Source: Trichocoleus sp. FACHB-46 (GTDB lineage: Bacteria; Cyanobacteriota; Cyanobacteriia; FACHB-46). Taken from it: 64,000 nt of DNA. How positions within the stretch are numbered: position 1 is the stretch's first letter; every line of letters begins with the position of its first letter. Positions 28,239 through 36,104 of this stretch are shown here, in pieces. The notes beneath the pieces were generated by a model. That model saw only the letters and a program-made list of their open reading frames with translations, made no database searches and had not been told where the DNA came from. A program made the position numbers and the translations under genes. The stretch covers positions 174,865 to 238,864 of the forward strand of contig NZ_JACJOD010000024.1 of assembly GCF_014695385.1 (NCBI RefSeq). Direction: 5' to 3'.

Positions 28239-29788
28239 GATCCTGCTACCTCCGATGCGCCAGTGGCGTAAGCCATGATGTTTTCTTGCGTAATCTGTCT
28301 GCCAGTAGAGCCGCCTAGCTCGCCCACCAGCTCGCCCTCTCGCATTACCAACACGCGATCGCTCATCCCTACGACTTCTGGCAGTTCGCTAGAAACCATG
28401 AGAATGGCGACTCCTTCTGCAGCCAAGTTGCTAATAATGCGGTAGATCTCACTTTTTGCGCCGATGTCCACCCCACGCGTCGGTTCGTCCAGCAATATGA
28501 CTCTGGGTTTAATGGCCAGCCAGCGGGCCAGCAACAACTTTTGTTGGTTTCCCCCCGACAGGTCTACAGCTCGAATTTCCAAGTTGGCCAGGCGGATATT
28601 AAAGTTCTCTACAGCGTCCGTCGCCACCTGATTAACTGCACCCCAATTGACCAGGCCAGCATGAGCATCTTGCTTCAGCCGATTCAGGACGATGTTTTTG
28701 CGAGAACTCATCTCTAGAAACAGCCCTTGGTCTTTGCGATCTTCTGGGACATAGCCAATCCCTGCGGCGATCGCGTCACCAGGGGAGTTAATGTTCAGCT
28801 TCTGACCGTTCAGAAAGACTTCGCCACTCGTCTTAGGGTCAGCACCAAAAATCAGCCGCGATAGTTCCGTCCTGCCTGCACCGACCAGACCAGCCAGCCC
28901 CAGCACTTCTCCCGCATGGACCGAAAAACTGGCGGGTTGCACCTTACGGCCATCACTCATGTTTCTCACTTCCAGAACCACCGGACCTGGCGTGCTTTGG
29001 CGCTGGTGCTCATAGAAGTCTTGCATGGGCCGACCGACCATCATCTGCACTAGGCGATCGGGAGAAATTTCGCTGCGGGTTAGGCTGCCAATGTATTGTC
29101 CATCTCGCAGGACGCTGACCCGATCGGACAAAGCATAGATCTCTTCCATACGGTGACTGATGTAGATAATGGCAATGCCATCACTCCGCAACCGCCGAAT
29201 CACCTCAAACAGGTGTTCTGTCTCCCTGTCAGACAGAGCTGCTGTCGGCTCGTCCATCACCAAAATGCGGCTGTTGTCCTTGAGGGCGCGGGCAATTTCT
29301 ACCTGCTGCTGTTCCGCGATCGCGAGATCTCCAACGATATCGTGAGTGGTGAAACTAGCTCCCAAAGTTCTGAGGACTTGGGCTGCTTCTCGTTCCATAC
29401 CGTCGCGATCGAGAAATGGCCCTCGCCGCAACTCCCTGCCCATGAACATGTTTTCGGTTACAGTCAAGTTGGGCGCGACATTCAGCTCTTGATAAATCAG
29501 GTTGATGCCCGATTGTCTGGCGATCGCTGGATCGGTAATGTTGACAGGGCGACCGTTGATCAGAATCTCGCCTTCGTCCGCGATATAAGCGCCCGCCAAG
29601 ATTTTCATCAATGTGCTTTTGCCTGCCCCGTTTTCCCCCATCAGGGCATGAACTTCTCCGGGATAGATGATGAGGTTCACGCCTTGCAGCGCCGGGACAC
29701 CATGAAATCGTTTGGTGATGCCTCGCATTTCCAGGACTGGAGTGGCGATCGCTCCTTCTGGGGATGAGGCTCGGATATCGGTGGTCAT
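28235..29788 (-). CDS. Sugar ABC transporter, double ATP-binding protein (RbsA-like)
   Basis: 517 aa with two fused ATPase domains that power monosaccharide uptake. First half: Walker [13 protein letters not shown], Walker [14 protein letters not shown], with the degenerate signature [15 protein letters not shown] usual in this family. Second half: degenerate Walker [13 protein letters not shown], signature [15 protein letters not shown], Walker [21 protein letters not shown]. This asymmetry is diagnostic of RbsA/XylG/MglA proteins. Middle gene of a three-gene operon, 20 bases after the binding-protein stop. Confidence 0.95.
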   Translation of the reverse strand: MTTDIRASSPEGAIATPVLEMRGITKRFHGVPALQGVNLIIYPGEVHALMGENGAGKSTLMKILAGAYIADEGEILINGRPVNITDPAIARQSGINLIYQELNVAPNLTVTENMFMGRELRRGPFLDRDGMEREAAQVLRTLGASFTTHDIVGDLAIAEQQQVEIARALKDNSRILVMDEPTAALSDRETEHLFEVIRRLRSDGIAIIYISHRMEEIYALSDRVSVLRDGQYIGSLTRSEISPDRLVQMMVGRPMQDFYEHQRQSTPGPVVLEVRNMSDGRKVQPASFSVHAGEVLGLAGLVGAGRTELSRLIFGADPKTSGEVFLNGQKLNINSPGDAIAAGIGYVPEDRKDQGLFLEMSSRKNIVLNRLKQDAHAGLVNWGAVNQVATDAVENFNIRLANLEIRAVDLSGGNQQKLLLARWLAIKPRVILLDEPTRGVDIGAKSEIYRIISNLAAEGVAILMVSSELPEVVGMSDRVLVMREGELVGELGGSTGRQITQENIMAYATGASEVAGS

Positions 29789-29808
29789 CAGTAGCTCCTA
29801 AATCAATC

Positions 29809-30810
29809 TCACTGCCAGCCTGGATATTCGCTGACGTTCTCTCGCGTGATTAGCTTGACTGGAATCAAAATGTCCGGGTTAGCAGGCTTCTTGCCATGCA
29901 GAATGTCATTACCGACTTGAACGGCCTTGCGGGTCATGCCTAAGGGGTCTTGAGCCGCAGTCGCCACAAACAAGCTATTGGGGTCTTCGATCGCTTCTTT
30001 AGCTTCTGGTGCGCCATCCACACCTACAATGAAAAACTCACTACGCTTGGCTTGCCGAGCTGCTAACTCTGCCCCGACTCCCGAAGGATCATTAATTGCA
30101 AATACGGCATCGATTTTGGGGAAGGAGGTGAGCAAGTCACTCATCACTCTTAGCCCCCCATCTCGGCTTCCTTCAGCGTTCTGGTCTTTGGAAAGAACTT
30201 TGATATCCGGATATTTGGCCAAAACTTCTTTACAGCCATCGACTCGCTCAAAGACCGAGTTGACTGGAGGGCCATTGACGATGACGATGTTGCCTTTCCC
30301 TTTCAGGCGATCGGCAATGTATTGGCAGCTAACTTGTCCCGCTTGGACGTTATTGGAGGTGATGGTGGCATCTACACCTCCCTCTGCCCCTGTATCTACC
30401 GCAATCACCGCGATGCCCGCTTGTTTGGCCTTCTCTACGGCTGGAGCAATGCCTTTGCTATCCCCCGCGTTGAGGACGATCACGTCGGTATCAGAAGCAA
30501 TGAAATTTTCGATCTGGTTAAATTGCTGGTTCAGGTCATAGCCGCTGGATACCAACGTGACTCTGACATCTGGACCACCAATTTTTTTGGCTTCTGCTTC
30601 CGCGCCTCGCCCCATCAGCACGAAAAAAGGATTGCTCAAATCGCCCACGGTCACAGCAACAGACTTCAGCTTCACCGCTTCATTGCCTGGGTTGCCCTGA
30701 TTACCCTCGATCGCTAATCGGTTATTTGGGGTAGTCGGTGAGCAAGCCACAAGCGCACTACTGGCGAGACTCAAAGCGCCAGCAGCGATCGCTACTCTTT
30801 TCACGTTCAT
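29809..30810 (-). CDS. Sugar ABC transporter substrate-binding lipoprotein (RbsB-like)
   Basis: 333 aa periplasmic binding protein. Signal peptide with lipobox LVAC (LASSALVACS), so it is anchored by a lipid-modified Cys near residue 23. The mature part is a type I periplasmic fold: VTVGDLSNPFFVLMGRGAEAEAKK, DVIVLNAGDSKGIAPAVEKAKQAGIAVIAVDTGAEG, VFAINDPSGVGAELAA, FIVGVDGAPEA. These match the ribose/galactose-binding class. First gene of the operon; a 15-bp perfect palindrome (30882-30896) lies 72 bases upstream of its start and may be the operator. Confidence 0.94.
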   Translation of the reverse strand: MNVKRVAIAAGALSLASSALVACSPTTPNNRLAIEGNQGNPGNEAVKLKSVAVTVGDLSNPFFVLMGRGAEAEAKKIGGPDVRVTLVSSGYDLNQQFNQIENFIASDTDVIVLNAGDSKGIAPAVEKAKQAGIAVIAVDTGAEGGVDATITSNNVQAGQVSCQYIADRLKGKGNIVIVNGPPVNSVFERVDGCKEVLAKYPDIKVLSKDQNAEGSRDGGLRVMSDLLTSFPKIDAVFAINDPSGVGAELAARQAKRSEFFIVGVDGAPEAKEAIEDPNSLFVATAAQDPLGMTRKAVQVGNDILHGKKPANPDILIPVKLITRENVSEYPGWQ

Positions 30811-30881
30811 CTATTTCCACCAACTCATTAAGAGAGCCAACAGAATATAGATCTGCGAATTAATCAAAAGCATGAGCTAGC

Positions 30882-30896
30882 TCTGAATCATTCAGA
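30882..30896. promoter_or_regulatory. 15-bp palindrome upstream of the sugar ABC operon
   Basis: TCTGAAT-C-ATTCAGA, perfect seven-base arms, 72 bases before the start of the binding-protein gene. Candidate operator for a sugar-responsive regulator; no such regulator gene is in the window. Confidence 0.45.
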
Positions 30897-31360
30897 CCTA
30901 ACTGAGAGGCATTTGAGCTTCTGCAATTTCAACTCTTCCTAATATTTGGTTTTTGATTTAGAGAAGAGCGCTATTAGCTCCAACTAATTAAATGCCTAAC
31001 AAGACGCAGAGCCATCTCTACACCTCCAAGCATTAAATTGTTTACTTTTGTAAAAACACATTTAGAAGTGTTTGATCTCGAAATAGCCTTTAGCTAAAAC
31101 TGCTAGAAGACGTTGGTATTAAACTGACAGATTTATATTCGATATGACTCTTTACTCAGTTTATCCTCCGCTTTTATAAAAACAAACCACATCTATCCAA
31201 CGGCTTAGTTAGAATCACTAACTCAATTAATAATTTATTTGTCTTTAATATAATTTTATTTAAGCTTAAAGGTAAATCAGTTAAGCGATGCCTTAAAGCT
31301 TATCTAAGCATAAATTAATTTGGTAACCGTTTAAGCTGGTAGTGAAATCAACATTAAAAT

Positions 31361-31375
31361 GTATCAGTCTGATAC
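31361..31375. promoter_or_regulatory. 15-bp palindrome upstream of TcmP
   Basis: GTATCAG-T-CTGATAC, perfect seven-base arms, about 170 bases before the TcmP start codon in AT-rich DNA. Confidence 0.45.
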
Positions 31376-31543
31376 TTTTGCTATTAAAGATTTTGCAATA
31401 GCACTAAAGAGTTTTTGAAGTAATTGCAAATCCAACGGTTATTTCTTTAAAGTTTTAGATCTGACAGCAAAAAAGTTGCTGACCCAGAAAGCAAAAGGCT
31501 ATCTTTAGGAGTGTTTAATTAATTTGAGATTCAGGAGTAAGTT

Positions 31544-32692
31544 GTGAGCGGCAATTCGTTCTTTGATGAACAGAAAGAACAATCTTTAGTCAAAGCCAGA
31601 ATAGTTGAGAAGTATTTTTGGGCTTGGGCAAAGGTAATCCTTTCAGTATCGAAAAGGAATACTCACAATAATAGTAATAGTGAAGCTAAAATTGCTTACA
31701 TTGACTTATTTGCTGGACCGGGACGCTATAAAGATGGTTCAAAATCAACTCCTCTTCTAGTCTTAGAGAAAGCAATTCTTGATCCAGATTTAAGAAATTC
31801 ACTAGTAGCTCTTTTTAATGATGCAGATTCAGATAATACTAGTTCCCTGGAACAAGCTATTGATTCGCTTCCTGGCATCGAAGCGTTAAGATATAAGCCA
31901 GTAGTAAGAAGTCATGAAGTTGGTCAAGAAATAGTTAAGGAGTTTGAGAACAGAAAGCTTATTCCTACCCTATTCTTTGTTGATCCTTGGGGCTATAAGG
32001 GACTGTCCTTACAGTTAATCAACTCGGTAGTCAAAAGTTGGGGTTGTGATTGTATATTTTTCTTCAACTATAATCGCATCAACATGGGTTTAGGCAACGC
32101 CTCCGTAGAAGAACACATGAATGCTCTCTTCGGTAAAGAGCGCGCTGATCAGGTACGCCAGCGATTAAGATCAATGCCACCTTTGGAGCGGGAGTTATCT
32201 ATTGTAGAAGCGATTTGTGAAGCACTAAAAGAGATGGGTGGCAAGCATGTTCTCCCTTTTCGTTTTAAGTACGAGGATGGAAAACGTACTAGTCACCACC
32301 TTATTTTCGTAAGCAAGCATGTAAAAGGCTACGAAATTATGAAGGAAATTATGGCACCGGAGAGCTCAGAACATGAGCAGGGTGTCCCTTCCTTTGAATA
32401 TAGCCCTGCTACTTCCAACCAACCTTTATTATTTGAGCTATCACGTCCTCTGGATGATTTAGAGGATATGCTGCTGCGTGAGTTTTCGGCTCAGAAAATC
32501 ACAATGTTAGAGGTTTATAACCAGCACCATTTAGGTAAACGCTACATTAAAAAAAATTACAAGGCTGCTTTACGAAAGCTTGAGCAGCAAGGGAAAATTC
32601 AAGCTGAACCACCTGCCAATAAACGACGTAAGCAGCATGGAGAAGTAACATTTGGAGATAATGTTGTTATCAAATTTCCTGCTAAGCAGTAA
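31544..32692 (+). CDS. tcmP: Three-Cys-motif partner protein TcmP
   Basis: 382 aa protein of the family found beside three-Cys-motif (Gp37/Gp68-like) proteins. YIDLFAGPGRY (52-62) resembles a methyltransferase SAM-binding motif I, and FFVDPWGYKGL (144-154) resembles a DPPY-like catalytic motif, so the N-terminal two thirds look like a class I methyltransferase fold. The C-terminal 75 residues (FSAQKITMLEVYNQHHLGKRYIKK, ALRKLEQQGKI) look like a winged helix. GTG start with CAGGAG seven bases upstream. Ends 11 bases inside the convergent partner gene. Reaction and target unknown; an RNA- or DNA-modifying or defence role is inference only. Confidence 0.88.
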   Translation: MSGNSFFDEQKEQSLVKARIVEKYFWAWAKVILSVSKRNTHNNSNSEAKIAYIDLFAGPGRYKDGSKSTPLLVLEKAILDPDLRNSLVALFNDADSDNTSSLEQAIDSLPGIEALRYKPVVRSHEVGQEIVKEFENRKLIPTLFFVDPWGYKGLSLQLINSVVKSWGCDCIFFFNYNRINMGLGNASVEEHMNALFGKERADQVRQRLRSMPPLERELSIVEAICEALKEMGGKHVLPFRFKYEDGKRTSHHLIFVSKHVKGYEIMKEIMAPESSEHEQGVPSFEYSPATSNQPLLFELSRPLDDLEDMLLREFSAQKITMLEVYNQHHLGKRYIKKNYKAALRKLEQQGKIQAEPPANKRRKQHGEVTFGDNVVIKFPAKQ

Positions 32693-33455
32693 GCTTCGAT
32701 CTCTCCGATTTACTAGGTTTTATTGAGTAGCTTTCCCACTTCTCAAGATGCTGCTTCCACGCATCTGGCATCTCGTCCCAAATTTGACCGTCTAGCAATC
32801 TCCCTCCTGCCTTAGGAGTTCTTCCTCCGACCTGTTTAAAGAAGAATGCCACCTCAGCATTTTGGCATTGATCACGAATGCTTTGCGCCCACTCAGTTTT
32901 CATTGGTCGATGCCCTTGACCAGATTCTCCGCCAGCAATAACCCAGTGAATGTCTGTTAGGTCAAGCTGTAGCGCGCTTAAGAGAGGTTCACAGGAGAGA
33001 AAACGCACTTTTGCTGGAATTTGGCGTAAGTAATCAATGCGATGGGCATAGCTTTGATTTTCAACAGATACGCCTATCCATACGTTCTCAGGAAAGTCTA
33101 ACTGAGCGGACACTTTTAGCAAATGTTCATGGCGCTTTGTAAGAATCTGATAGATATGCCAAGGTGTTTCCTTAATAACTGAAAAAACTTCCTTTAAAAA
33201 GGAAACAGGAACATCCTCGTGAAAAAGGTCACTCATCGAATTGACAAAGATTCGGCTTGGAGTTCGCCACCGCCTTGGCTCTTGTAATCTCTGTGGATGT
33301 ATAGTCAGCTCAAACCCATTAGGAAAGTTTCGCGAAAAGCGCTTTGTTAGTGCTTCTGCATAGCAATGGGTACATCCTGGGCTAACCTTATCGCAACCAG
33401 TCGTAGGGTTCCAAGTTTTGTCAGTCCACTCTATACCTGTGTGTGTGCTTGTCAT
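32682..33455 (-). CDS. Three-Cys-motif (phage Gp37/Gp68, DUF5131) family protein
   Basis: 257 aa. N-terminus GIEWTDKTWNPTTGC-DKVSPGC-THC places Cys21, Cys28 and Cys31 in a CX6CX2C pattern, typical of PF07505 proteins and suggestive of an iron-sulfur or zinc site like that in radical SAM enzymes. Further family segments: RIFVNSMSDLFHEDVP, YQILTKRHEHLL, NVWIGVSVENQ, RFLSCEPLL, WVIAGGESG and FFFKQVGG. No signal or membrane segment. Related genes occur in phages and mobile regions. It converges on and overlaps TcmP by 11 bases, the regular partner arrangement. Biochemical role not established. Confidence 0.9.
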   Translation of the reverse strand: MTSTHTGIEWTDKTWNPTTGCDKVSPGCTHCYAEALTKRFSRNFPNGFELTIHPQRLQEPRRWRTPSRIFVNSMSDLFHEDVPVSFLKEVFSVIKETPWHIYQILTKRHEHLLKVSAQLDFPENVWIGVSVENQSYAHRIDYLRQIPAKVRFLSCEPLLSALQLDLTDIHWVIAGGESGQGHRPMKTEWAQSIRDQCQNAEVAFFFKQVGGRTPKAGGRLLDGQIWDEMPDAWKQHLEKWESYSIKPSKSERSKLTA

Positions 33456-33672
33456 AGGCTGACTGTACCATCAGAAGTCAAGCTTCTGTTGTCGGAGGCA
33501 TGATCGTGGTTCCTTTGTACTATAATCTATTGTGACCTTAATTAGGTTAAACCCTAAAAATATAGGTTAAATTCTCATTCGACTTCATATTAGAGAGCTT
33601 AATAGTAAAGCTATACGGTTTTTATTGCTTCGCACATTAAAAATTTTTAGCTGAAACTTTTGGTATTGTCGG

Positions 33673-33882
33673 CTATGTTTCATCAACAGTTACTATGACT
33701 CCGCTGCTAGTAGTTTCCTCAGGTAGAGCAGCGATCGCGGCTAGGATACTTGCAGCATTTCCTTTTGGAGCACTAGCGCCATTCTTAATTATCACGACTT
33801 GTACTTCTGTGCCTTCCGGTAGCTCAACAGGCTGAGTAAGCCTTAAAACACCTTGCTCATAAATCGCCGTAATTGTTTTCAT
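33673..33882 (-). CDS. DUF104 (AF2212-like) antitoxin, apparently orphan
   Basis: 69 aa. ITAIYEQGVLRLTQPVELPEGTEVQVVI is the typical DUF104 N-terminal beta-strand domain; the tail (ILAAIAALPEETT) is variable. Such proteins normally precede a VapC-type PIN toxin. Here the 217 bases downstream carry no PIN domain, so the partner is missing or elsewhere. GGAGAAGG lies just before the ATG, so it is probably still translated. Located between the three-Cys gene and the MazEF-like pair. Confidence 0.82.
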   Translation of the reverse strand: MKTITAIYEQGVLRLTQPVELPEGTEVQVVIIKNGASAPKGNAASILAAIAALPEETTSSGVIVTVDET

Positions 33883-33930
33883 GCACCTTCTCCAATATTG
33901 CTTAATGAGCTGAAAGCTTTTTAATAATAG

Positions 33931-34254
33931 CTATTCAGAAAACATCTCTGTTAAAACCGCCAAAACTACTTTTTGTGCAGCAGTGCTGATGCGACCAAGC
34001 CGCTTTACAAGCCGTACTTTATCAACCGTACGAAGTTGATCCAAAACAATTTGACCATCTTTGCCCTGAAAACGACAAGCTACCCGTGTTGGATACTCCC
34101 GTCCTTTTGTCGTCATCGGTGCAATGATCACAGTACTAATATTTCGGTTCATCTCGTCTGGAGACACGACTAAACAGGGACGAGTTTTTTGAATTTCACT
34201 GCCGATAGTGGGATTGAGGTTTACTAGATATACATCAAAACGCTTAACTACCAT
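33931..34254 (-). CDS. MazF/PemK-type toxin (endoribonuclease)
   Basis: 107 aa from ATG 34254, which overlaps the antitoxin stop codon (ATGGTAG); a GTG at 34260 is also in frame. RFDVYLVNLNPTIGSEIQKTRPCLVVSPDEMN holds the MazF core with catalytic-type Arg, followed by VIIAPMTTKGREYPTRV (Thr of the second catalytic block) and GQIVLDQLRTVDKVRLV. These enzymes cut single-stranded mRNA at short sequences. Second gene of a toxin-antitoxin operon. Confidence 0.9.
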   Translation of the reverse strand: MVVKRFDVYLVNLNPTIGSEIQKTRPCLVVSPDEMNRNISTVIIAPMTTKGREYPTRVACRFQGKDGQIVLDQLRTVDKVRLVKRLGRISTAAQKVVLAVLTEMFSE

Positions 34255-34514
34255 TCCCACTCATCCGAATCCCAGCTTGTTAGGCTTGTCGGCTCCTGAT
34301 CTAGTAAGTGATCGTCTCCGTGCTCAGCCATTTTCTGAAATTCCTCGTCCCAACGTTGGCGTACAGATCGGACAGGACGAATGATGAGTTGGTTTTGCTG
34401 CACCTCTAGTTCCACTTCATCACTGAGCTGCAATTGCTCTAGCAGTAACTTAGGAATCCGAATTCCTTGAGAATTGCCGATTTTGATGATGCGAGTTTTG
34501 ACAACTGGGTTCAC
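34248..34514 (-). CDS. MazE/AbrB-type antitoxin
   Basis: 88 aa. VKTRIIKIGNSQGIRIPKLLLEQLQLSDEVELEVQQNQLIIRP is a swapped-hairpin AbrB/MazE DNA-binding domain; the acidic C-terminal half (DSDEWEW end) fits toxin neutralisation. GTG start. Translationally coupled to the MazF-like toxin by overlap. A near-palindrome (34531-34557) just upstream could be the autoregulatory operator. Confidence 0.88.
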   Translation of the reverse strand: MNPVVKTRIIKIGNSQGIRIPKLLLEQLQLSDEVELEVQQNQLIIRPVRSVRQRWDEEFQKMAEHGDDHLLDQEPTSLTSWDSDEWEW

Positions 34515-34530
34515 TGAAATACTCTGTTGA

Positions 34531-34557
34531 CTGTCAGTAAGTACAGTGTACGTACAG
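34531..34557. promoter_or_regulatory. Near-palindromic operator candidate of the toxin-antitoxin operon
   Basis: CTGT at 34531-34534 and ACAG at 34554-34557 flank a region with GTACAGTGTAC (10 of 11 palindromic) and CGTAC. It starts 17 bases upstream of the antitoxin start, where MazE/AbrB proteins usually bind their own promoter. Confidence 0.4.
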
Positions 34558-34590
34558 AAATAGAGCTACGACAACGCAAGAACCCATCTC

Positions 34591-34637
34591 AAAAATTAGC
34601 GATCGCCCCTCTCCATCAGAAAAGAGCGATCGCCTAA
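34591..34637 (-). terminator. HIP1-containing hairpin terminator of the haemoglobin gene
   Basis: On the minus strand AGGCGATCGC and GCGATCGCTAA (both HIP1 octamers) pair across a short loop, then TTTTT follows. About 30 bases after the haemoglobin stop codon. Confidence 0.65.
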
Positions 34638-34665
34638 TATCACGAACTAATTTAGGAATGAAGTC

Positions 34666-35055
34666 TTAAGCAGGAATTACAATGTCGGGCTTGGTGCTTT
34701 GAACGATCGCAAACAGCTCAGCTTGCTCCGCAGCAGGGACAGCAAACTTATCTAGCGTTTGTTGAAAATCGTCTAGAAAAGACTCCCATTCTTCTGCTGT
34801 AATTTTGAGGTGAGCGTGGGAATCGTGCATCGAGCGACCGCTATATTGTTGGGGGCCACCTGTTGCCCAGCAGACCATTTCCGTCACCAAATATTTGAAT
34901 CCAGACCTAGAAACACGATGGTGCGCTTCATCAACTAGTGGGTTGGAGTTAAGGCGTGGGTCATCCATGATGCGATCGATAAAGTCATCTACAACCGTGG
35001 CAATGCTGTACACACCACCGAGCCGCTCGTAGAGAGAAGTTGCTTGAGATTGCAT
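34666..35055 (-). CDS. glbN: Group I truncated haemoglobin
   Basis: 129 aa 2-on-2 globin binding haem, probably for NO detoxification or oxygen and redox chemistry in the cytoplasm. SLYERLGGVYSIATVVDDFIDRIMDD is the family's start (GG motif). FKYLVTEMVCWATGGPQQYSGRSMHDSHAHLKIT gives the E-helix and F-helix; the proximal haem-ligand His is in DSHAHLKIT. AGGAAAA precedes the ATG. Monocistronic, with its own terminator. Confidence 0.92.
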   Translation of the reverse strand: MQSQATSLYERLGGVYSIATVVDDFIDRIMDDPRLNSNPLVDEAHHRVSRSGFKYLVTEMVCWATGGPQQYSGRSMHDSHAHLKITAEEWESFLDDFQQTLDKFAVPAAEQAELFAIVQSTKPDIVIPA

Positions 35056-35143
35056 AGTTGGTTTTCCTGGGGGTTAATGCTTATTGTTCCCGACGGCAAA
35101 GGTAGGTATCCCAGCGCTTCAAGCAACGCAACAAGCGATCGCT

Positions 35144-36034
35144 TTAGAGCTGAGGCTGGTATTCTCGCTGGATTTCTTCAAGGGCTTGCCGCAGATCATC
35201 GGCATGGAGCCAACCAACGAACCCACCATAGAGGCATTGCCCTCTCGGACTGGCGACAAAGACGTGATCCACGCCAAAGGGATTTTTCCAGGTGCGCATT
35301 GTCGTGCCATCCTCAAAGGTGAAAAGGGTTTGCGATCGCTCAAAATCACGACGGTGAGCATCAGTCATGCCCGCCACTAAACGTAAGCGCTGAATCAGGT
35401 GTCCACTCAATTCAGATTCCTCAGTTGATTCGCCCCAAAAATCACGGATCGCAGCGGCCACAGCAGGGTGATTCTTTAAAGTGGCATGGGGCAAGCCGTA
35501 GATGCAGACAAACTTGGCATGACGGAACTTACTCGACTCAACTGGAATCGTGCCATCGCTGCCGCCATCATAGTCTCCGGCGATCGTCAGAGTTGGAATC
35601 ACAGCTGCGATCGTCTCAGCAATGGTTCGGCGGTTTTTGCCCAAGTCCCGCGCAATGCCTAACCCAAACTGCAATGGATCGAAAATGCGGCCCAAGTCTG
35701 AACCACCCACTGGAGAGGCAACAAGCACTAACGAGTCTACCTGCGACCACCATTCGGGATGGCGATTCAGCACTTCGAGCCAAATCAAACCGCCCATCGA
35801 GTGCCCAATAATGCGGATGGGAGTTTCGGGGTAGGTCGCCAACATATCGATCGCAACCTGCTCCACATGCTCAATCAGTGGCTCGATCCGTAGCCAAGTT
35901 TTAACAAAACCCAGATTCGGCGTGACTACCTGGGTCTGAGGCGAAGCAAGACTCTGAGCCAGGGCAGTAATCTCCCGACTACTATCGGCCCAACCATGCT
36001 GAGCATAGAGAATAAAATCCGGTGTCTCGCTCAC
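35144..36034 (-). CDS. Alpha/beta hydrolase with GHSMGG nucleophile elbow
   Basis: 296 aa. FILYAQHGWADSS provides the oxyanion-hole region, IIGHSMGGLIWLEVL the Ser nucleophile elbow, GDYDGGSDGTIPVES a plausible acid residue region and GLPHATLKNHP the His. After about residue 205 there is an extra domain of about 80 aa (TLFTFEDGTTMRTWKNPFGVDHVFVASPRG) of unknown role. GTG start with GGGAG upstream. Lipase- or esterase-like; substrate unknown. No signal peptide. Confidence 0.82.
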   Translation of the reverse strand: MSETPDFILYAQHGWADSSREITALAQSLASPQTQVVTPNLGFVKTWLRIEPLIEHVEQVAIDMLATYPETPIRIIGHSMGGLIWLEVLNRHPEWWSQVDSLVLVASPVGGSDLGRIFDPLQFGLGIARDLGKNRRTIAETIAAVIPTLTIAGDYDGGSDGTIPVESSKFRHAKFVCIYGLPHATLKNHPAVAAAIRDFWGESTEESELSGHLIQRLRLVAGMTDAHRRDFERSQTLFTFEDGTTMRTWKNPFGVDHVFVASPRGQCLYGGFVGWLHADDLRQALEEIQREYQPQL

Positions 36035-36104
36035 CTTATACTCCCATTGTCACTCGGAGATTTTTACTAATGCTGCGATCGCACACTCTTACTTACACAA
36101 AGGC

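Larger units (their letters stand above)
30811..31543. other. AT-rich intergenic region between sugar operon and TcmP
   Basis: 733 bases, clearly more AT-rich than the surrounding genes. Holds two perfect 15-bp palindromes (30882-30896 and 31361-31375) and a 12-bp palindrome TTTAAGCTTAAA at 31259-31270. No coding frame, tRNA or recognisable attachment site found. Must contain both divergent promoters. Confidence 0.55.

Noticed and set aside
33456..33672. PIN-toxin remnant downstream of the DUF104 antitoxin
   Set aside because: Read in the expected strand I see no PIN-domain acidic motifs; only AT-rich sequence with a short AGGTTAAA direct repeat.
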